Assembly: GCA_934148995.1 (NCBI GenBank)
Contig: CAKPDM010000003.1
Location: 62,001-126,000 of the forward strand
Source of the DNA: an uncultured Bacilli bacterium
GTDB lineage: Bacteria; Bacillota_I; Bacilli_A; RF39; UBA660
DNA length: 64,000 nucleotides
Direction of reading: 5' to 3'
This document shows, in pieces, positions 47,460 through 56,499 of the stretch. Both the position numbers and the translations under genes were made by a program. The notes below the pieces were generated by a model. The model was not told where the DNA came from, searched no databases, and saw nothing but the letters and a program-made list of their open reading frames with translations. Position 1 is the first letter of the stretch. Every line of letters begins with the position of its first letter.

Positions 47460-47544
47460 GTTATCAACCCCTTCAATTTTGATATGGTATTTTACTATAA
47501 TCTATTATATAATAGGTTTAAGATTGGTGCAAGGGGTGAGATGT

Positions 47545-48084
47545 GTGAAAAGAAAACATCCATTAAACAAAAGAGGCTTTATGCTTTTAGAAACCTTAAT
47601 TGTTAGCATTTTTGTAATGACTATTTTTGCAATGCTTTACACTAATTTATTTCCATTACTTGGTGAATACGAACGATATCGAACTTATGATAGTGTGGAA
47701 GGAACTTATATTGCACACTGGGCGAGAAAAATAGTTTTAAATGGTTTAGGTGATTGGTTATTTACAACTGCAGATAATAATGGTTATGTCAATATTTCTG
47801 ATTGTAAACTGTATACTAAAAATGAAATGGATAGCTGGTGTGCTAATTTCAAAAGAACTAATAAAGTGTCAAAGATCTATTTAACTACTTACTCAACGCA
47901 AAAATTTAAGAATCATGTTAATAGTACATCTTATCAACGTGACTTTAAAGATTACGCCAGTTATATACCGACATATAGTAGAAATACTACAAAGATAAAT
48001 AACGGTAAGTATTATCATGTTATTGTTGAATATGCCAAAAATGATACTAATAACTATGGAATAATGGAGGTTAATAGGAACTAA
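47545..48084 (+). CDS. Pseudopilin (type IV prepilin-like) 1
   Basis: About 179 residues. The class III prepilin leader NKRGFMLLETLIVSIF has the G/F cleavage site and Glu at +5, followed by a hydrophobic helix and a soluble domain. GTG at 47545 follows AAGGGGTGAG; the longer frame to 47458 would place an unlikely hydrophobic extension before the leader. Coupled by overlapping stop/start to the next pilin. Confidence 0.82.
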   Translation: MKRKHPLNKRGFMLLETLIVSIFVMTIFAMLYTNLFPLLGEYERYRTYDSVEGTYIAHWARKIVLNGLGDWLFTTADNNGYVNISDCKLYTKNEMDSWCANFKRTNKVSKIYLTTYSTQKFKNHVNSTSYQRDFKDYASYIPTYSRNTTKINNGKYYHVIVEYAKNDTNNYGIMEVNRN

Positions 48085-48647
48085 TGAAGATTAATAATAA
48101 AGGAATGACTTCTATTGAACTCTTAATCACTTTTGCTATTTTGTCATTTGTTGTAACTGGTATGTTTGATGTTGTTTTAAACTATAAAGATAAAGAACAG
48201 ATAGAGTCAATTAGAGGAAGTGTTGTTCAATATGAGAACAGCTTAGAAAAATTAATACAAGATGATTTCATAAAAGGTCATTTAAAAAGTGTAGCAGTAA
48301 ATACTACTAATACAAACTTACTAACTGCTACTTTTCAGATGGAAAAAGATGTGACTACTGGTAGTGCTTATGCCACCACTCTTCAAATCGATATTGTAAA
48401 TGGCGTAATTAGTTATGGTAAAACTGCTGAAGTCATTAAGTACCCAATCCCAAAGTTTGATACTAGTTATGGAAGTAATTCGACTATAACATTAGCAATT
48501 GATAAGAGTAGAACGTTGATTGAGACTAGCGGCGATAGTAAAAATCAATTTGTTAAAATAAATATTGCTTTTACTCATCCGAACTTCGAGGATGGCGAAT
48601 TAACTTTCACCATTGCTAGTCCGGTTAATTACCCTTATAATCTTTAA
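48084..48647 (+). CDS. Pseudopilin (type IV prepilin-like) 2
   Basis: 187 residues with leader NNKGMTSIELLITFAILSF (cleavage after G, Glu at +5) and a globular domain. Likely a minor pseudopilin of a competence or type IV pilus apparatus. It overlaps the convergent ylbJ stop by 4 bases. Confidence 0.82.
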   Translation: MKINNKGMTSIELLITFAILSFVVTGMFDVVLNYKDKEQIESIRGSVVQYENSLEKLIQDDFIKGHLKSVAVNTTNTNLLTATFQMEKDVTTGSAYATTLQIDIVNGVISYGKTAEVIKYPIPKFDTSYGSNSTITLAIDKSRTLIETSGDSKNQFVKINIAFTHPNFEDGELTFTIASPVNYPYNL

Positions 48648-49558
48648 CAAAGGAAAAGGATAGAAGCGATTACTGATTGTAGGACTCTACCGATTAAGAA
48701 GTTATAATAAGATAGGTCAGTCTTCTTAATTGCATTAATAACTTGTAAATGCACCGATAAGCTTCCAAAAGTAATAAAATTTAACATGATTAAAGCTTTT
48801 ATTTTCAAAGAAAAATCAAGTGTTGGAACAAGACTTATTCCCGTAGTAAGGTCCATGAAACCAGAAAAGATTACTTTCGTAAAGTTAGATTCGTTAAAAA
48901 AGAGAAGGAAGCAATTAGTAAAAAACTGAAAGATAGTGATAGAACCCAGCATAAAGATTAATACTTGCATAGCTTCATTTATAGCATCAGGTAGAAATAA
49001 TAAAATATTAGGAGTAGGAGGAAGTTCTACTTCTTTTTTAACGGTTTCTTTTCTAACTTTAGGTCTTAATAAAATACCAAGAACAATATTAGATATTAGT
49101 TGAATAATAAATATTTTATAAGCAAGTCTTTTATTTCCTAGAAGTAAGCCACAAGTTCCAAGAACAAATAATGGATTAGCAAAATGTGTAAATACTAATA
49201 AATTATTTCCTTCATCTTTACTTATATAACCAGCTTCATAATCTTTAACAATATATTTAGCACCAGAAGGAAAACCAGAAATCATACTCATCAACAGAAT
49301 AAAACTTGAATTTTCTCCAAGATGAAAAATACAATTCATTATCTTCTTAAAATATTTACTAAGTATAACTGGATAACCCATATTGATAAATAAGAATGAT
49401 AAAACAAAAAAGGGAAAGATAGAGGGAAATATTTTTTCTCTAAAAATAAGTAGGGCATTAATAGATGTATCAATCATTACTGTTGGAAAACAAAATATTC
49501 CAAAGTAAGCAAATAAAAGGATAATCGCTCCTAGCAAATAGTAATATTTTTTCTTCAT
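48644..49558 (-). CDS. ylbJ: Sporulation membrane protein YlbJ (SpoVV)
   Basis: 304 residues with about eight membrane helices and the nucleoside-recognition gate-type pattern (MSMISGFPSGAKYIVKDYEAG, FTHFANPLFVLGTCG). In Bacillus this protein imports dipicolinic acid across the outer forespore membrane. It is next to, and divergent from, an ylbL-like protease gene, recalling the ylbJ-ylbL neighbourhood. Confidence 0.88.
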   Translation of the reverse strand: MKKKYYYLLGAIILLFAYFGIFCFPTVMIDTSINALLIFREKIFPSIFPFFVLSFLFINMGYPVILSKYFKKIMNCIFHLGENSSFILLMSMISGFPSGAKYIVKDYEAGYISKDEGNNLLVFTHFANPLFVLGTCGLLLGNKRLAYKIFIIQLISNIVLGILLRPKVRKETVKKEVELPPTPNILLFLPDAINEAMQVLIFMLGSITIFQFFTNCFLLFFNESNFTKVIFSGFMDLTTGISLVPTLDFSLKIKALIMLNFITFGSLSVHLQVINAIKKTDLSYYNFLIGRVLQSVIASILFLC

Positions 49559-49603
49559 ATTTTTTAAACCTCTGCTATAATGTATTATAAAGGTGTTGAT
49601 AAA

Positions 49604-50626
49604 ATGTTTAATAAACTATATGAAAAATTTAAAAACTTTATGTCAGAAAATCTAAAAACTATCATTGTTTTTCTTCTCCTTTATTTAGTATTAACGATAC
49701 CATTACCTTATTATGTCTATGCTGGTGGTGGTACCATCGATATAAGTAGTAGAGTAAATGTTAAAAGTTCTAAGAAAAATAAAATTGATGGCAAAATGTA
49801 CTTTGCTTATGTAAGAGAATTAAAAGGAAATACAGCTACTTATCTGTTATCAAAAATAATAAAAGATTGGGATTTAGAAAAAGAGGAAGATGTAACTCTT
49901 ACTGATGATGAAACAATGGAAGATGTTACTTTTAGAGACCGTATTTATCTAAAAAGTGCTAATCAAAGTGCTATTTTACAAGCTTATCAAAAAGCGGGTA
50001 AGAAGGTCACAATCAAAGCAAGTCATCCTTATGTTTTATATGTCACTGAAAAAGAAGAGAATGGTCTTAGAGTAGGGGATGAAGTCGTTAGTGTTGAGAA
50101 TGAGAAATATGTTGATATTACAGAATTTAGAAAGTTAATTAATAGCAAAGAAGTCGGCGATAAGATAAATTTAGTAGTTAAAAGAGATAAAAAGGAAAAA
50201 AATGTTACTGTCACTATTAAGGAAAATGAAGGCACTAAACAAGCAGGTGTTAGTATCATGACGATTTATGATTATGATACTGATCCTAAAATAGAGTTAA
50301 AATTCAAACAAAGTGAAAGTGGTCCATCTGGTGGATTAATGTTAACGCTTGCTATTTATAATAATTTAACAAAGAAAGATATTACTAATGGTAAAAAAAT
50401 CGTCGGTACTGGAACTATTGAAGAAGATGGTAGTGTCGGAAGTATCGGTGGTGTTAAATATAAATTGAATGGAGCAGTAAGACAAAAAGCTGATGTATTT
50501 TTAGTGCCTGCTGGTGAAAACTATGAAGAAGCGATGAAGGAAAAAAAGAGAAAAGGCTATTCAATTAGAATAGAAGCAGTAGCAACTTTTGATGATGCTC
50601 TAAAAGTTTTAGAAAAATTTTCTTAA
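49604..50626 (+). CDS. ylbL: YlbL-like PDZ-Lon (S16) membrane protease
   Basis: 340 residues. Membrane helix (TIIVFLLLYLVLTIPLPYYVY), a PDZ domain (about 155-215: GLRVGDEVVSVENEKYVDI) and a Lon-type S16 domain with catalytic Ser in ESGPSGGLMLTLAIY and Lys in GGVKYKLNGAVR. The dyad is intact, so an active extracytoplasmic protease is expected. Start is the ATG at 49604 after AAAGGTG; the ATG at 49580 lies in the promoter-like TATAATGTATTATAA stretch. Confidence 0.9.
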   Translation: MFNKLYEKFKNFMSENLKTIIVFLLLYLVLTIPLPYYVYAGGGTIDISSRVNVKSSKKNKIDGKMYFAYVRELKGNTATYLLSKIIKDWDLEKEEDVTLTDDETMEDVTFRDRIYLKSANQSAILQAYQKAGKKVTIKASHPYVLYVTEKEENGLRVGDEVVSVENEKYVDITEFRKLINSKEVGDKINLVVKRDKKEKNVTVTIKENEGTKQAGVSIMTIYDYDTDPKIELKFKQSESGPSGGLMLTLAIYNNLTKKDITNGKKIVGTGTIEEDGSVGSIGGVKYKLNGAVRQKADVFLVPAGENYEEAMKEKKRKGYSIRIEAVATFDDALKVLEKFS

Positions 50627-50665
50627 ACTATAGTGTATAATATTAAATAAAGGAAGTGATTTTTA

Positions 50666-51406
50666 GTGGACTTGAAAAAATTAAAAACTGAATTAATTGA
50701 ACAGAAAAAGTCAAAGTTTAAAGGAAATATCTATCATTTTTCCCAAGTTAACTTTGCTTTTAACTCTAATAAAATAGAAGGTGGACACTTAACAGAAGAT
50801 GAAACCGAAGAAATCTTTGAAACTAATTCATTTATTCCCAAGGCTGATGATGCTATAAAACTTGACGACTTAATTGAAATGAAAAATCATTTTCGTTTGT
50901 TCGATTATATGTTAGATATCATTGATGAGGAACTTAGTAAAGAAAATATCATTGAAATGAATAAAATTTTAAAGAGAAATACTACTGATGAAGACAATCC
51001 AAGATATAATGTTGGTGGTTTTAAAGTAGTTCCAAATAAAATAGGGCTAATCAATGTCATTAACACTTCATCGCCTGCTGATGTAGAAAAAGATATAGAA
51101 ACTTTATTAGAATGGTATAAAAGTATAGAAAATGTAACACTAGAAGATATTATCGAATTTCACGTAAGATTTGAAAGAATTCATCCCTTCGGTGATGGCA
51201 ATGGTCGTGTCGGCAGAATAATAATGTTTAAAGAGTGTCTAAAAAATAATATACTTCCTTTTATCGTTTTAGATACTGATAAGCCATACTATATGAGGGG
51301 ATTAAAAGAATATAAAAACGATAAGATGTATTTAATAGATACTATAAAAAATGAACAAGATATCTATGAACAAGTCTGTAATCAGTTACTTGATTTCGAA
51401 TTATAA
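50666..51406 (+). CDS. Fic-domain protein, class II (self-inhibited)
   Basis: 246 residues. Fic motif HPFGDGNGRVGR (catalytic His, phosphate-binding loop) for AMP or other nucleotide transfer onto proteins. An N-terminal inhibitory motif of the S/TxxxE(G/N) type is seen in NSNKIEGG (about residues 31-38), marking class II Fic proteins that carry their own inhibitor. No separate antitoxin is needed or seen. GTG start after AAAGGAAG. Target unknown. Confidence 0.9.
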   Translation: MDLKKLKTELIEQKKSKFKGNIYHFSQVNFAFNSNKIEGGHLTEDETEEIFETNSFIPKADDAIKLDDLIEMKNHFRLFDYMLDIIDEELSKENIIEMNKILKRNTTDEDNPRYNVGGFKVVPNKIGLINVINTSSPADVEKDIETLLEWYKSIENVTLEDIIEFHVRFERIHPFGDGNGRVGRIIMFKECLKNNILPFIVLDTDKPYYMRGLKEYKNDKMYLIDTIKNEQDIYEQVCNQLLDFEL

Positions 51407-51422
51407 ATTATTAAGACATATA

Positions 51423-51456
51423 AAAAATTCTAAAGATATACTCTCTAGAATTTTTC
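51423..51456. terminator. Bidirectional terminator between fic and the CPBP protease
   Basis: AAAAATTCTA (51423-51432) pairs with TAGAATTTTT (51446-51455) with T residues on both sides. Confidence 0.8.
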
Positions 51457-52143
51457 TTATAATAAAGATAAACAAATCAAGATACTGTTATGTATCATGT
51501 GCATCATAATAGAAGTAAATACCGTATCTGTTTCATAATCAGCTAGTGCAAAGACAAATCCTAGGGCACCATATGGGACGATATAAAGAAGTTCTAATGG
51601 ATTGGTACTATTCATAACATGAAGATATCCAAATACTAGAAAGGAAATAATTGCAAAGACCCACTTGTTCTTGAAAATCGTTTGGAAAGTCTTTCTAAAA
51701 GTAATCTCTTCTAGGATTGGTGCAAATATTCCTGCTGCAATAAACATAAGTATTGGACTAGCTGGTATTAAACTTTGGACATTTTGCTCATTAGTAGAAT
51801 TACTTAATGATGTAAAAAGAGAAATTGCTATATTAGAAGTCATCATAATACCAAGACCTATCAACCAGTATTTTAAACCAGTATCGAAACATTTAGCAAA
51901 ATTATCTTTGAATCTTTTAAACTCTCTTTTTAAATCCTTTCGATAGATGAAATAAAACATAAAAAATAACACAATATCAGATAAAACAGTTAAGATTAAA
52001 AAATTTAAATCAGAAATATGTTTTAAATCAATTCTTAGAATTACTGCAAAAAAAACTTTAAAATAACTAGATGCAAAGAAAAGCAAGATAACACTAATCG
52101 CTTTAACTATATATATAATCTTTTCTTTAAGAGTATCACTCAT
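51457..52143 (-). CDS. CPBP-family intramembrane metalloprotease
   Basis: 228 residues with about seven membrane helices. CPBP/Abi motifs: EEITFRKTFQ (motif 1 EExxxR), FGYLHV (motif 2 H) and MMHMIHNS (motif 3). Related to eukaryotic CAAX protease Rce1; bacterial roles include bacteriocin self-immunity and maturation. No bacteriocin gene is adjacent. GAGGTGG precedes the ATG at 52143. Confidence 0.9.
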   Translation of the reverse strand: MSDTLKEKIIYIVKAISVILLFFASSYFKVFFAVILRIDLKHISDLNFLILTVLSDIVLFFMFYFIYRKDLKREFKRFKDNFAKCFDTGLKYWLIGLGIMMTSNIAISLFTSLSNSTNEQNVQSLIPASPILMFIAAGIFAPILEEITFRKTFQTIFKNKWVFAIISFLVFGYLHVMNSTNPLELLYIVPYGALGFVFALADYETDTVFTSIMMHMIHNSILICLSLL

Positions 52144-52190
52144 ATGTCCACCTCACTATAAATATAATACCATCAGCAAAAAGAAAAAAC

Positions 52191-52219
52191 TAGACAAAAT
52201 TAAATTATTTGGTTATAAT
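52191..52219 (+). promoter_or_regulatory. Promoter of the rimP-nusA-infB operon
   Basis: TAGACA at 52191-52196, 17-base spacer, TATAAT at 52214-52219. The leader then contains a hairpin (GAGTGGGA/TCCCACTC, about 52233-52261) without a T-run, ending 20 bases before the short rimP gene. Confidence 0.7.
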
Positions 52220-52280
52220 GAGTAGTAAGAAAGGAGTGGGAACTAAAATGATCCCACTCTTTCTAGTTGAAGGAGGTACT

Positions 52281-52538
52281 ATGGAAGAAGAAATTAAAAG
52301 CTTAATAAGTGATGCCATCAAAGACCTTAATCTTAGAGTAAGTAGTGTTTATGACTCTAATGAAGAAGGGGTTAAAACAAGAAATATTGAGCTTGATAGC
52401 GATGAAGTTATTGATGTTGAAAAAATAACTTTAGCAACAAAAATAATTAATCCAATACTAGATAAAACTAATCTTTTAAATGATGTAGAAGTATTAGATA
52501 TTCATTCTAAAGAGAAAGGAGATATAAACAATGAATAG
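52281..52538 (+). CDS. rimP: Truncated RimP-like protein (N-terminal domain only)
   Basis: 85 residues against about 150 for RimP, the 30S maturation factor. The segment LRVSSVYDSNEEGVKTRNIE then LDSDEVIDVEKITLATKIIN and PILDKTNLLNDVEVLDI follows the RimP N-terminal domain pattern (DSxxxVxxDDxxxxSxxIxxxLD). The C-terminal SH3-like domain is absent and the usual SSPG is replaced by HSKEKG. Position directly upstream of nusA (8-base overlap) is that of rimP. AAGGAGG precedes the ATG. Confidence 0.7.
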   Translation: MEEEIKSLISDAIKDLNLRVSSVYDSNEEGVKTRNIELDSDEVIDVEKITLATKIINPILDKTNLLNDVEVLDIHSKEKGDINNE

Positions 52539-53730
52539 TAAAGAGTTTTTAAAAGCAGTTGATAATATTGTAAAAGAAAAGAATATTGACAAAAGTATAG
52601 TTTATGAAGCTATGCAACAAGCACTAACTTCTGCTTATAAGAAAAACTATAATACAAAGAATAGTAATGTAAAAGTATTAATTAATGAAAAAACAGGAGA
52701 GATAAAAGTATATTCTTATTTAACCGTAGTTGAAGATGAAAAGATGACTAGAGAAGAATATGAAGATTATCTATTTGAACATTATACAGATGAAGATGAG
52801 GAAGAAGGAATAGAATCTAAAGAAGAGGATGAGGAGCAAGAAGAAAAAGAAAAAATTAGTTTCTTTAATCCAGAATGTGAAATTAGATTAACTGATGCTA
52901 GAAAGATAGATAAAAGTTTAAATATTGGTGATACTATTGATACTGAAGTAACTCCTCATGATTTTGGAAGAGTAGCTGCTTCTACTGCTAAACAAGTTGT
53001 AGTTCAAAAGATAAGAGAAGCTGAAAGAAATAGTATTATGGCAGAGTTTGGTGATAAACAAGATGAATTATTAATCGGAACAGTTGCTTTAGAAGATACT
53101 GATAATTATTATATTGATTTAGGACGTTGTAACGGTATTTTACCAAAGAAAGATATTATTCCTGGTGAAAAGATTGAGATGGGAAGTCAGTTAAAAGTAT
53201 ATGTTAGTAAAGTTGATAATAATGGACGTAGCTTATTAGTATTACTTTCTAGAACACATTATGGTTTTGTTAAACGTTTATTTGAACATGAAATACCAGA
53301 ACTTAGAGATGGTACTGTTTTAATGTATGCTGTTGCAAGAGATGCTGGTAACCGTAGTAAAGTAGCAGTTTACTCTGAAAATAATAATGTAGATCCAATC
53401 GGTGCTTGTATTGGTGAAAAGGGAAGTCGTATTGCTAATATAATTACAGAATTACATGGTGAAAAAGTAGATATTATTAAATATGATAAAGACCCAGTAG
53501 AATTTATTCGTAATGCTTTATCACCTGCTAAAGATTTAACTGTATTATTAACAGACCCTAATAAAAAAGAAGCAATTGTAATAGCAGATGGTGATAATTT
53601 CTCTTTAGCAATTGGTAAAAGAGGAATGAATGCTAAACTTGCTAGTCGTTTAACTAAATATAATATTGATATTAAAACAAGAGAACAAGCAAAAGAGTTA
53701 GGAATTAATATTAAAAAAGAAGGTGAGTAA
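52531..53730 (+). CDS. nusA: Transcription termination/antitermination protein NusA
   Basis: 399 residues: N-terminal RNAP-binding domain, S1 domain (GTVALEDTDNYYIDLGRCNG), and tandem KH domains (IGACIGEKGSRIANI and LAIGKRGMNAKLASRL). The N-terminal domain carries a very acidic insert (about residues 88-108, mostly Glu and Asp), which is unusual. Gram-positive-type architecture without the E. coli C-terminal repeats. Second gene of the translation operon. Confidence 0.97.
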   Translation: MNSKEFLKAVDNIVKEKNIDKSIVYEAMQQALTSAYKKNYNTKNSNVKVLINEKTGEIKVYSYLTVVEDEKMTREEYEDYLFEHYTDEDEEEGIESKEEDEEQEEKEKISFFNPECEIRLTDARKIDKSLNIGDTIDTEVTPHDFGRVAASTAKQVVVQKIREAERNSIMAEFGDKQDELLIGTVALEDTDNYYIDLGRCNGILPKKDIIPGEKIEMGSQLKVYVSKVDNNGRSLLVLLSRTHYGFVKRLFEHEIPELRDGTVLMYAVARDAGNRSKVAVYSENNNVDPIGACIGEKGSRIANIITELHGEKVDIIKYDKDPVEFIRNALSPAKDLTVLLTDPNKKEAIVIADGDNFSLAIGKRGMNAKLASRLTKYNIDIKTREQAKELGINIKKEGE

Positions 53731-53733
53731 GAG

Positions 53734-53997
53734 ATGAAAGTAAGAAAAATACCTTACAGAACTTGCTCCGTTACTGGTGAGAAACTAGAAAAGAAAGACC
53801 TTCTTCGTATAGTTAGAAACAAAGAAGGAGAGGTCTTTGTTGATATAACTGGAAAGAAAAACGGTCGTGGCGCATATATTAAAAAAGACTTAGAAGTCTT
53901 AAAAGAAGCCAAGAAAAGAAAAAGTCTAGAAAGAAAGTTAGAATGTACTATTCCTGATAGTATATATGAGGAAATTGAAAAAATAATTGAAAATTAA
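53734..53997 (+). CDS. rnpM: RnpM (YlxR) family RNA-binding protein
   Basis: 87 residues with RKIPYRTCSVTGEKLEKKDL and the KKNGRGAYIKKD signature of DUF448/YlxR. The Bacillus member binds RNase P RNA and modulates its activity. It lies between nusA and infB as usual, but the L7Ae-like ylxQ gene that normally follows is missing. Confidence 0.92.
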   Translation: MKVRKIPYRTCSVTGEKLEKKDLLRIVRNKEGEVFVDITGKKNGRGAYIKKDLEVLKEAKKRKSLERKLECTIPDSIYEEIEKIIEN

Positions 53998-54014
53998 AGA
54001 AAGAGGTGAAGTGT

Positions 54015-56135
54015 ATGAATATACAAGATTATGCTTTAGATATTGGAAAGAGTGTAGAAGATGTTTTAGCTAAGATGGCTACTTTAAAACTTATCACTAC
54101 TGATCCTAATCGCCTTTTAAGTGATGATGAGGTTATTCTTCTTGATAATGCTTTTCAAGATGAAGAGGATTATGTTCCAAGTGAAGATGTGAATGATGAG
54201 ATAGTAGAAGATATTGCACTTTCTATGAAAGCTGAAGAAATTGCTTATGGTAATAGTTCTTATAATAAGGAGAGTAAGAAACCTTCTAAAAAGAACAAGG
54301 TAACTAAAGGTTCTAATACTAAATTTAGAGAAGAAAGAAAAAAACTTTACAAGCATAGAGAAAAATTACAAAGTAATGAAACAGCCAAAGATGATTCTGT
54401 TATTCTTTATAAAGAAGGAATGACAGTAGGAGATGTGGCAAATTGTGCTAATGTTTCTCCTAGTGAAGTTATTAAGAAACTTATGGGTTTAGGAATCTTA
54501 GCAACAGTTAATAAAACATTATCGTTTGATGATGTTGAAGTTCTTGCTTTAGAGTTTAATAAAACTGTTAAAAAGGAAGAAACCCAAGATATCTCTAATT
54601 TTGAAAATTATGAACTTGTAGATAGTGATGATGATTTAGTAGAACGTCCACCAGTAGTAACTATTATGGGACATGTTGATCATGGTAAAACTACTTTACT
54701 TGATTATTTAAGAAAAAGTAGTGTAGCTAGTGGTGAAGCTGGTGGTATCACTCAAGCAATCGGTGCTTATCAAGTAAAATGTAAAGGTAAAGATATAACC
54801 TTTATTGACACACCTGGTCATGAAGCTTTTACCGAAATGCGAGCTAGAGGAGCATCTGTTACTGATATAGTTATAATTATAGTAGCAGCAGATGATGGAG
54901 TAAAACCTCAAACTAAAGAAGCAATTGATCATGCTAAAGCAGCAAAAGTTCCAATTATTGTTGCAATTAATAAGATTGATAAACCAGAAGCTAATATTGA
55001 TAGAGTAATGACGGGTTTAGTAGATGCTGGACTTACTCCAGAAGAATGGGGTGGAGATACTCTAGTTAATAAAATATCAGCAGTTACTGGTGAAGGTGTT
55101 GAAGATTTACTTGAAAACATTTTATTAATAGCAGAAATGCAAGAGTTAAAAGCTAACCCGAAAAGATATGCAACCGGAGCTGTTTTAGAAAGTCAAATGG
55201 ATAAGCATATGGGTAGTGTTGTAACTTTATTAATTCAAAATGGTACTTTAAGATTAGGTGATCCAATCGTAGTTGGTACATCTTTTGGCAAAGTTAGAAC
55301 ATTAAAGAATGATTTAGGTCAAAATATTGTTTCGGCGACACCATCTATGCCAGTAGAAATTACTGGATTATCTGAAACACCAAAAGCGGGCGATAAATTT
55401 ATGGCTTTTGAAACAGAAAAACAAGCTAAATCTATCGCTGAAGAACGTAGTTTAAGAGCTAAAGAAGCGGATACTAATCGTACTGGTATGACTCTTGATG
55501 ATTTATTTGGTCAAATAAATGAAGGGTTAAAAGAGATTAATATTGTTTTAAAAACAGATGTTACTGGTAGTTTAGAAGCTGTAAGACAATCTCTTGAAAA
55601 AATTGATGTTGAAGGAGTTAAGGTTAATATCATAAGAGCAAGTGTTGGGGCTATTACAGAAAGCGATATTGTTCTTGCTCAAGCTTCAAATGCCATTATT
55701 ATTGGTTTTAATGTAAGAGGTAGTGGCAAAGTAATGGACCTAGCTAAAGAATATGGTGTATCTATTAGAACTTATGATATTATTTATAAAGTAGTTGAAG
55801 AGATGGAAGCTGCTATGAAAGGTATGTTAGAACCTGAGTACGAAGAAGTTGTTACTGGTAACTTAGAAATTCGTCAAATATTCAAATTTTCTAAGGTTGG
55901 TTTAATTGCAGGTTGTCACGTAACTAACGGAACTATTAAAATGGGAGAAAATGCTAGACTTATTCGTGATGGTATAGTTGTTTATCAAGGCAAAATCAAG
56001 TCACTTCAACGTGGTAAAGATAATGCTAAAGAAGTTAGCAAGGGTATGGATTGTGGACTTACTTTAGAAAATTGTCAAGACTACAAAGAAAATGATCAGA
56101 TTGAAGTGTATGATTTAGTAGAAGTTAAAAGATAA
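54015..56135 (+). CDS. infB: Translation initiation factor IF-2
   Basis: 706 residues. Two IF2-N-type modules (about 1-50 and 130-185: GMTVGDVANCANVSPSEVIKK), a short basic linker, then the GTPase with GHVDHGKTTLLDYL, DTPGHEAFTEMRARG and NKIDKP, domain II, and the C-terminal fMet-tRNA-binding domains. ATG at 54015 follows AAGAGGTGA; the GTG at 54006 belongs to that site. Last gene before the operon is interrupted by Rpn module B. Confidence 0.97.
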   Translation: MNIQDYALDIGKSVEDVLAKMATLKLITTDPNRLLSDDEVILLDNAFQDEEDYVPSEDVNDEIVEDIALSMKAEEIAYGNSSYNKESKKPSKKNKVTKGSNTKFREERKKLYKHREKLQSNETAKDDSVILYKEGMTVGDVANCANVSPSEVIKKLMGLGILATVNKTLSFDDVEVLALEFNKTVKKEETQDISNFENYELVDSDDDLVERPPVVTIMGHVDHGKTTLLDYLRKSSVASGEAGGITQAIGAYQVKCKGKDITFIDTPGHEAFTEMRARGASVTDIVIIIVAADDGVKPQTKEAIDHAKAAKVPIIVAINKIDKPEANIDRVMTGLVDAGLTPEEWGGDTLVNKISAVTGEGVEDLLENILLIAEMQELKANPKRYATGAVLESQMDKHMGSVVTLLIQNGTLRLGDPIVVGTSFGKVRTLKNDLGQNIVSATPSMPVEITGLSETPKAGDKFMAFETEKQAKSIAEERSLRAKEADTNRTGMTLDDLFGQINEGLKEINIVLKTDVTGSLEAVRQSLEKIDVEGVKVNIIRASVGAITESDIVLAQASNAIIIGFNVRGSGKVMDLAKEYGVSIRTYDIIYKVVEEMEAAMKGMLEPEYEEVVTGNLEIRQIFKFSKVGLIAGCHVTNGTIKMGENARLIRDGIVVYQGKIKSLQRGKDNAKEVSKGMDCGLTLENCQDYKENDQIEVYDLVEVKR

Positions 56136-56136
56136 G

Positions 56137-56171
56137 AAAAAGAATGAACCTATAACTGGCTCATTCTTTTT
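56137..56171. terminator. Bidirectional terminator after infB
   Basis: AAAAAGAATGA (56137-56147) pairs with TCATTCTTTTT (56161-56171), giving T-runs on both strands. It also holds the stop of the minus-strand Rpn fragment. Confidence 0.88.
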
Positions 56172-56386
56172 ATATCTTCTAATGATATATTAATCATTCT
56201 TGAAATTTCTTCTAGTGTTAAACCATAATTAAGCATCTTTGAAATTGCTTCTCGTCGACCTTCTTCGTATCCGATTTTCTCGGCATATTCCATCTTTGCT
56301 CTTTCTTTCCACTTCCTATCTTTCTCCGCATCATAAAGACCAATAGTGTTGATATCAAAAGTATCTTTTTCAATTTCTTTTTCCAT
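56150..56386 (-). CDS. Stand-alone C-terminal Rpn fragment (RpnS-like), module B
   Basis: 78 residues matching the C-terminus of the full Rpn gene just upstream (shared FDINTIGLYDAEKDRKWKE), with a distinct last third. The nuclease domain is absent. It has a plausible GGGAG ribosome site. Homology continues upstream to about 56447 (codons for LQKLEKKYYN), showing it derives from a fuller copy with a deleted middle. Remnant or small inhibitor; the same arrangement in module A favours function. Confidence 0.6.
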   Translation of the reverse strand: MEKEIEKDTFDINTIGLYDAEKDRKWKERAKMEYAEKIGYEEGRREAISKMLNYGLTLEEISRMINISLEDIKRMSQL

Positions 56387-56499
56387 TTCTTTTGTCTCTC
56401 CCTTTTAAATCTTATTATAGTATTTCTTTTCTAACTTTTGAAGATTGTAGAGTATTTTCTGGGATTTCCCGTTATATTTTTTTCATAGTAAAAGATGGA

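Noticed and set aside
50666..51406. Fic toxin with separate antitoxin
   Set aside because: The protein carries its own inhibitory motif (NSNKIEGG) and no small antitoxin gene is adjacent.
52228..52264. Terminator in the rimP leader
   Set aside because: The GAGTGGGA/TCCCACTC hairpin lacks a T-run and is followed directly by the rimP ribosome site, so it is kept as a leader hairpin only.
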